Assembly (NCBI RefSeq): GCF_008831285.2
Contig: NC_045139.1
Coordinates: 35,499,706 to 35,563,705 of the forward strand
Source of the DNA: Nymphaea colorata
Taxonomy: Eukaryota; Streptophyta; Magnoliopsida; Nymphaeales; Nymphaeaceae
DNA: 64,000 nucleotides
Direction: 5' to 3'
Shown in pieces: positions 59,670 to 64,000 of this stretch. Position 1 is the stretch's first letter, and each line of letters starts with the position of its first letter. Under the pieces are notes generated by a model. It saw only the letters and a list, made by a program, of their open reading frames with translations. It did no database searches and was not told the DNA's origin. The position numbers and the translations under genes are program-made.

Positions 59670-60015
59670 ATCAAACACTTTATTTTCGGAAAAAACGCGA
59701 AAAAACCCAAGAAAATGAAATGTTGTTTAAAACTTTTAAAAAACTCATTTTTTTGAAAAAAAACGTTAAAAACGAAAAAATGTGTTTTTAACACTTTTTT
59801 TTGCATTTTTTTTAATGCCAAACATTTTTTTTTTACTTTCTACTTTTTACTTGTTACAAATCTACTTATCTTTTGATGTTTGTGCTATTATTTTCTCACT
59901 TATTTTATTTTCTCCCAGTTTTAGTTTTTTAATTTTTGTAAAATACCATTTTGTTCTCATGTTTTTCAAGCCCGCCGTATTATACCCGACAAAAACCTTG
60001 CCGTAAACTCTGAGA
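59670..60015 (+). repeat. Dispersed A/T-rich repeat, copy B
   Basis: It is the opposite-strand partner of 27783-28125: CAAATCTACTTAT, TTTTGATGTTTGTG, CTCACTTATTTTATTT and CCGCCGTATTATACCC occur in reversed order and complement. It has no coding capacity. Confidence 0.7.
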
Positions 60016-60696
60016 CTTTGTGACTGTGATTGAATGTCATGATATGCAGACACCTATTTAATTGGCTGTTAATTCACAAGTGACAAAACTTGAATCTTAT
60101 CATCCTCCTATTCAAATTGCTCTTAGCGGGAGCAAAATATATTTTGCCTTAAGATAAGCACACAAGTGATGGTCAATTGGGAGGCTTTGAACTCATACAT
60201 GCATATAAATCATTATATTGCATTAGTATTCCATCTGCAGTAAGTTTATGTGTTGCATAAATTTGCTCCAATCTTTAGGACATATTCATAGGACACCAAC
60301 CTAGTGTTCCTGTTACCCAATGCCCCTTTAAAGTTAGAAAGATAGAATCATAATGACATGCTAAAGGAAATTTGATGGCAACTCAGAAGTTAAAGTTGCC
60401 TTTCATGTTATTCTACGTTCTCGACCAGTCCAATTTTATAACATGACTATAAATGAGCTTTTGGATTTAGTTAACCTTGGTTAATTCGTATAATGCTTTT
60501 AGTGTGGTGCAACTTGCCTTTTAATTGAATGCAATTATTGTACAATATAATGCTCAACATGCCCGCATTCTCATTGCTACACAAGTTGTATGGAGACCCT
60601 TCATATCCTTAAGAGGCACATTGTTACTATGCAACGAATTTGGCTTAAAAAATAAGGAAGATTCATAGAACAATATGTTATAGGGTACTATAAATG

Positions 60697-60864
60697 CAGA
60701 GGCAGAGTCAGAATTTGTTTTTTTAGGAATGGCCGAATAACAATTTTCAGAATTTTTACATATAGAAAGTTAAAAATTTTCAAAAATATATCCATAAATT
60801 TGTTTAAAAAATTCCCTAAATGTAAAGGGGCCATCACCCATGCCAACCCCCTCCTCCGTCCCTG
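60697..60864. mobile_element. hAT-type MITE, 168 bp
   Basis: The ends are CAGAGGCAGAGTCAG and CCTCCTCCGTCCCTG (imperfect inverted repeats). The flanks TATAAATG (60689-60696) and CATAAATG (60865-60872) form an 8-bp target duplication with one change. Confidence 0.7.
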
Positions 60865-62733
60865 CATAAATGTGCATCTCTTTTACGGGACAGCTTTATA
60901 ATACAGTAACACAGTGTTACTATCTCCTAAAAATCTCACTTCAAGGATATCCCTAGCCAAGGCGGCAGAAAGATAAGCCTCCGACCTTTTTATTCACCAA
61001 AAATTGCTATACAAATACAGGTTAGTTCTAACTAGATAGAACGAATTGGAAACCGGATAGAGCATATGAACATATTAATTTTTTGGCTGCAACGCGTCAA
61101 GCAAAATTCGATCACCTAATTCTCTGTGAGAAGTGAAAACGGGGTGCAGCATAACCCAAACATATAGCAGATAAAAATGCACTTAACCAGGGTTGTAAAA
61201 ATCAGTTTATGAACCCGTGATTCCTAAACCACTCGTGAAGAAGAAAAACGTATTCAAATTTATTTCAAAATACATACAAAAAATATAAATACATAATTAC
61301 AAATAAAAATATTAAATATTTAAAATACTTGAAATTTGAAGCGTCCCACTCTTGAGCGTTTGATGAATGAAGCAATTCGTCAACAAGCGACGGGGCGCTT
61401 GATAACATTGAAAAAAAAAATTGAGCAGTTAATATATTTTAGGAAAAACGGCCTCACGTATCAGGCCCTATTGTTTAATTTTTTTTGAGATATTTTAGTT
61501 GACAAGTTATAAAATGGATCATAACTTTTCACCTGTACAAAATATCCCATAAAAGCATATATCACATCTAAGTATACAAAAAAGTCATTTTGTGCCGAAC
61601 GTCGCCTAAAGGCATGTATCACATCTAAGTAGACACAAAAGTGTGATGCCAACGGAGAGAGATAGAGAGAGATCGTATCAAAGCTCCTAAACAAGATTCT
61701 TTAAAAGGAAAAAGAAAACAAGTTCCTCAATAGGTTTCTTCAGGGAAAAGAACGAGAGGAAAACAAAAGGCAGCTTTGGACACTGCCAACGTTGAGAATG
61801 AACAACCTTCAAAGCACATAAAAAGATCATTTTTACCCAAATGGGTGTTCTTGCCTGATGCATGGTATCAATGTTTAAAAATACAGCTAAAAGGCACAAC
61901 ATCCCCACTATTCTTCGAGTGAACAAGAAGTACTCGAACAGGACTTGAAAGCCCTCCGTTCCCCCGGTCTCCAGGGTATGGAAATACATCCAGACCTAAA
62001 TAGAGTACAATACACCCTCCAACTTGAGTGTCACAATCCCACCTTTTACAGTTCAAGAGAATAGCACCTACAAGATTCGAGTAGGCAACAGTGCGTTCTA
62101 TATGCCCGCCGAACCGATAATATAGAACATAGTTAAAGAACACACCCGAATAGTTAGTGCAGTTAATTGTGCTGTTATGCTGCCGCCTAAAGAGGCAGGA
62201 AAATATGCAATCAGGCAAACTTTGGAGGAACATAAGCAATAATTGTGAAACCTTCATACACCACAAGTAGAAGACTAGTTAAAAATTTGATAGAAGATGT
62301 GCTATTGATCGAAAATATACATGAGCTTCTCTATACAAGGACAAGATGAACCTCAATGACACAAGGGAAACATGGAATTGATCCATGAATAGATTCCAAC
62401 ACCATTACCTTCAAATTGGGATTACACAGACGTAAAGCTTATGCTACTCACATGACTAGATCTCAAGAATCTTAGCAACACCAGCGATTTCACAACCGAG
62501 CAAATAAGGAAACGATAAACCTTTGCATTTACATTTTCCCCGCTCCTCTATAATCAACAGAAGGATATTTACAACATGAGCCCTGATATGATTCTGACTA
62601 ATTAAGCAAGAGGCAAAAGTAGAAACTTCACTAATTCTCAAGGAGGAAGAAGTCTTCAAATGCAGACACCTTCAAGACTGGGGGAACACCGATACAACAG
62701 ATGCACAAGTTATGTGCACATGGCTTCTGCTTG

Positions 62734-62995
62734 TTACCTACGATGGTTGCATATCTGACAGATGTTTATTGAATTCTGGTTGGCAAATGTGCAATGTTCA
62801 CAATACCAGTGATCCGTATCATCAAGGCCCTTTCCATAACCAGATCTTGAAGTAGCAGCCTTGCCCCTGCCACTCCTCCCCTTGCTAGGAGCAGCCTTGA
62901 AGCTTGCTGATCTACTAGTTGTTCCCTGGGAATGCACATCCACCAACCCATTTTCTAATGCTTTTACCAGATTCTCGAAGTAATTACGAGTCACA
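62734..62995 (-). CDS. ARI: E3 ubiquitin ligase ARIADNE (ARI5/7/8-like), last exon only
   Basis: The exon begins after a TATGCAG acceptor and encodes the final 86 residues and stop. It reads VTRNYFENLVKALENGLVDV, the end of the ARIADNE domain, then a Ser/Gly/Arg/Lys-rich linker, then a RanBP2-type zinc finger WYCEHCTFANQN...ICQIC and a short basic tail. ARIADNE proteins are RING-between-RING ubiquitin ligases; the C-terminal RanBP2 finger is typical of the plant ARI5/7/8 group and probably binds ubiquitin. The RING1, IBR and RING2 exons are not in the window and must lie beyond 64000. The first base of the exon completes a split codon. Confidence 0.9.
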
Positions 62996-64000
62996 CTGCA
63001 TATCAACAGGTGCCAAGTAAAAACATTAGCACAAAAACTTCCATTATTGTTCAAAGAAGTAAAGAAGTTTAAGGCACTCTTCTTTGGATATGTAACACAC
63101 ATTTTGTGCTATAATAGAGTAGAAGCACAAACTGGAAGATGATGATGATCATAGTTATCCATATTGCACAATCTGGGTCCGTATCACGCGATACGTATCG
63201 TATACGTCTACGATAGACAATATGTATGTGTATCACAGGCATATCACCCGTATCGGGCAATACAAGGGCCGTATTGGGCGATATGCTACTGTATCTTATG
63301 ATATGGGGACAAAATGAAAAACAAACTCCTTGTTTCGTGTTTCTTTTTAAAATAGCTCCTCCTTCCCGCTTTCTAAACATCTCTAAGAGTTGTGGGAGAG
63401 AGAGATTCAAGTAGTTTTCTAAAAAAATCTATCATATGTTGGTAAGGACATTCCATTTGAAGGCATTAAAACAATTAACAAGAAAACGAGGTTGAAAAGA
63501 TAATGATGATTACTATCGATTGATGATAATAATGATATTTGGCACTTGGCAGTGAACAAGTATATGTTGTGAACTTGTGATACAACCTAAAACATTTTAA
63601 ATTTGTTATTGATGCACATTATATTATTCTGAATCTATGATTTCTCATTTTTGAAAATATTGTTCGTATATTATGGCTTATAAATAACGAATCATAAGTG
63701 CTCTTTAAGTGAGATACATTTTTCATATTGAATACATTTTTCTGAAATTTTCTCTAATTTTTATCTTTTTTGACATAAAAAATTAATTTTACGATACACT
63801 ATGCTACCTTTATGATAGATTATGATATGACATATGGGTCGGGTCTGATCCATGTAATGATATGCCTCTTACAACATTGGTGATGATAAAGCCAAATTTA
63901 TGACATGATTGTATCTTACATTCAATATGATCAACTCATAACAAAAGACAACCACAATATATACATATATAGCATAGGCATATCACCCGTATCGGGCCAT
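62996..64000 (-). other. ARIADNE last intron (incomplete) with CGTATC-type repeats
   Basis: No further ARIADNE exon is seen up to the window edge, so the intron is longer than 1 kb. It contains the repeat entered at 63170-63310 and its copy at the edge. Confidence 0.6.
63170..63310. repeat. CGTATC/GATACG-rich dispersed repeat
   Basis: The stretch is full of short, inverted and direct CGTATC motifs (ATCACGCGATACGTATCG, CCGTATCGGGCAATAC, GTATTGGGCGATATG). The phrase AGGCATATCACCCGTATCGGGC is present at 63239 and again at 63974 up to the edge. Confidence 0.7.

Larger units (their letters stand above)
58407..62733. other. Region between the oxidoreductase and the ARIADNE gene
   Basis: It contains four recognisable repeats (copy 5 of the AT-rich element, dispersed repeat copy B, a hAT-type MITE, and a 58-bp-period direct repeat at about 61556-61642). 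The last 0.5-1 kb is probably the ARIADNE 3' UTR and downstream DNA. A poly-G run (about 12 bases) lies at 59579-59590. No further gene was recognised. Confidence 0.55.

Noticed and set aside
1-64000. tRNA, rRNA, CRISPR array or operon-like gene cluster
   Set aside because: No such structure was seen on either strand; the organisation is that of ordinary plant nuclear genes.

Overview
The window is nuclear DNA from a flowering plant. It has intron-rich genes with plant-only orthologues (HAWAIIAN SKIRT, an SLAC1-type anion channel, ARIADNE), AT-rich non-coding DNA, long introns full of transposon debris, and typical plant Ty1/copia, hAT and Tourist-like elements. The species cannot be read from the sequence. 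Coding style and the non-grass composition would fit an early-diverging angiosperm or another non-grass lineage, but that is only a guess.

Layout: (1) 203-8649 (+) organellar ribosomal protein bL25, three exons separated by introns of 4.5 and 3.1 kb. (2) 10543-11763 (-) the F-box/kelch protein HAWAIIAN SKIRT, with its coding region in one exon. (3) 12.6-20.5 kb is gene-poor and holds tandem duplications, MITEs, a foldback and a decayed antisense copia remnant; part of it may be the 5' leader intron of the next gene. (4) 20585-24072 (+) an S-type anion channel of the SLAH2/SLAH3 kind, four coding exons. (5) 27176-33176 (-) protein farnesyltransferase / geranylgeranyltransferase-I alpha subunit, five exons, one intron of the GC-AG class. 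(6) 35311-39203 (-) an unrecognised nuclear-type protein with an EAR motif and a C-terminal WUS-box-like motif. (7) 41559-58406 (-) a plastid-type FAD-dependent oxidoreductase, nine exons. Its last intron is 9 kb and contains a 5282-bp, nearly identical-LTR copia retrotransposon plus an older copia fragment. (8) 62734-62995 (-) the last exon of an ARIADNE-type RBR E3 ubiquitin ligase, whose other exons lie past the right edge.

The genes are housekeeping or signalling genes that share no obvious pathway; neighbours do not form a cluster. The most distinctive features are transposon-related: a young but doubly defective copia element inside a conserved gene, a family of short hAT-type MITEs (three with 8-bp target duplications), a Tourist-like MITE with TTA duplications, and an AT-rich terminal-inverted-repeat family in at least five copies. 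I found no tRNA, rRNA, CRISPR or prokaryote-type system. Exon borders below were deduced by hand from GT/GC-AG signals, reading phase and family conservation.
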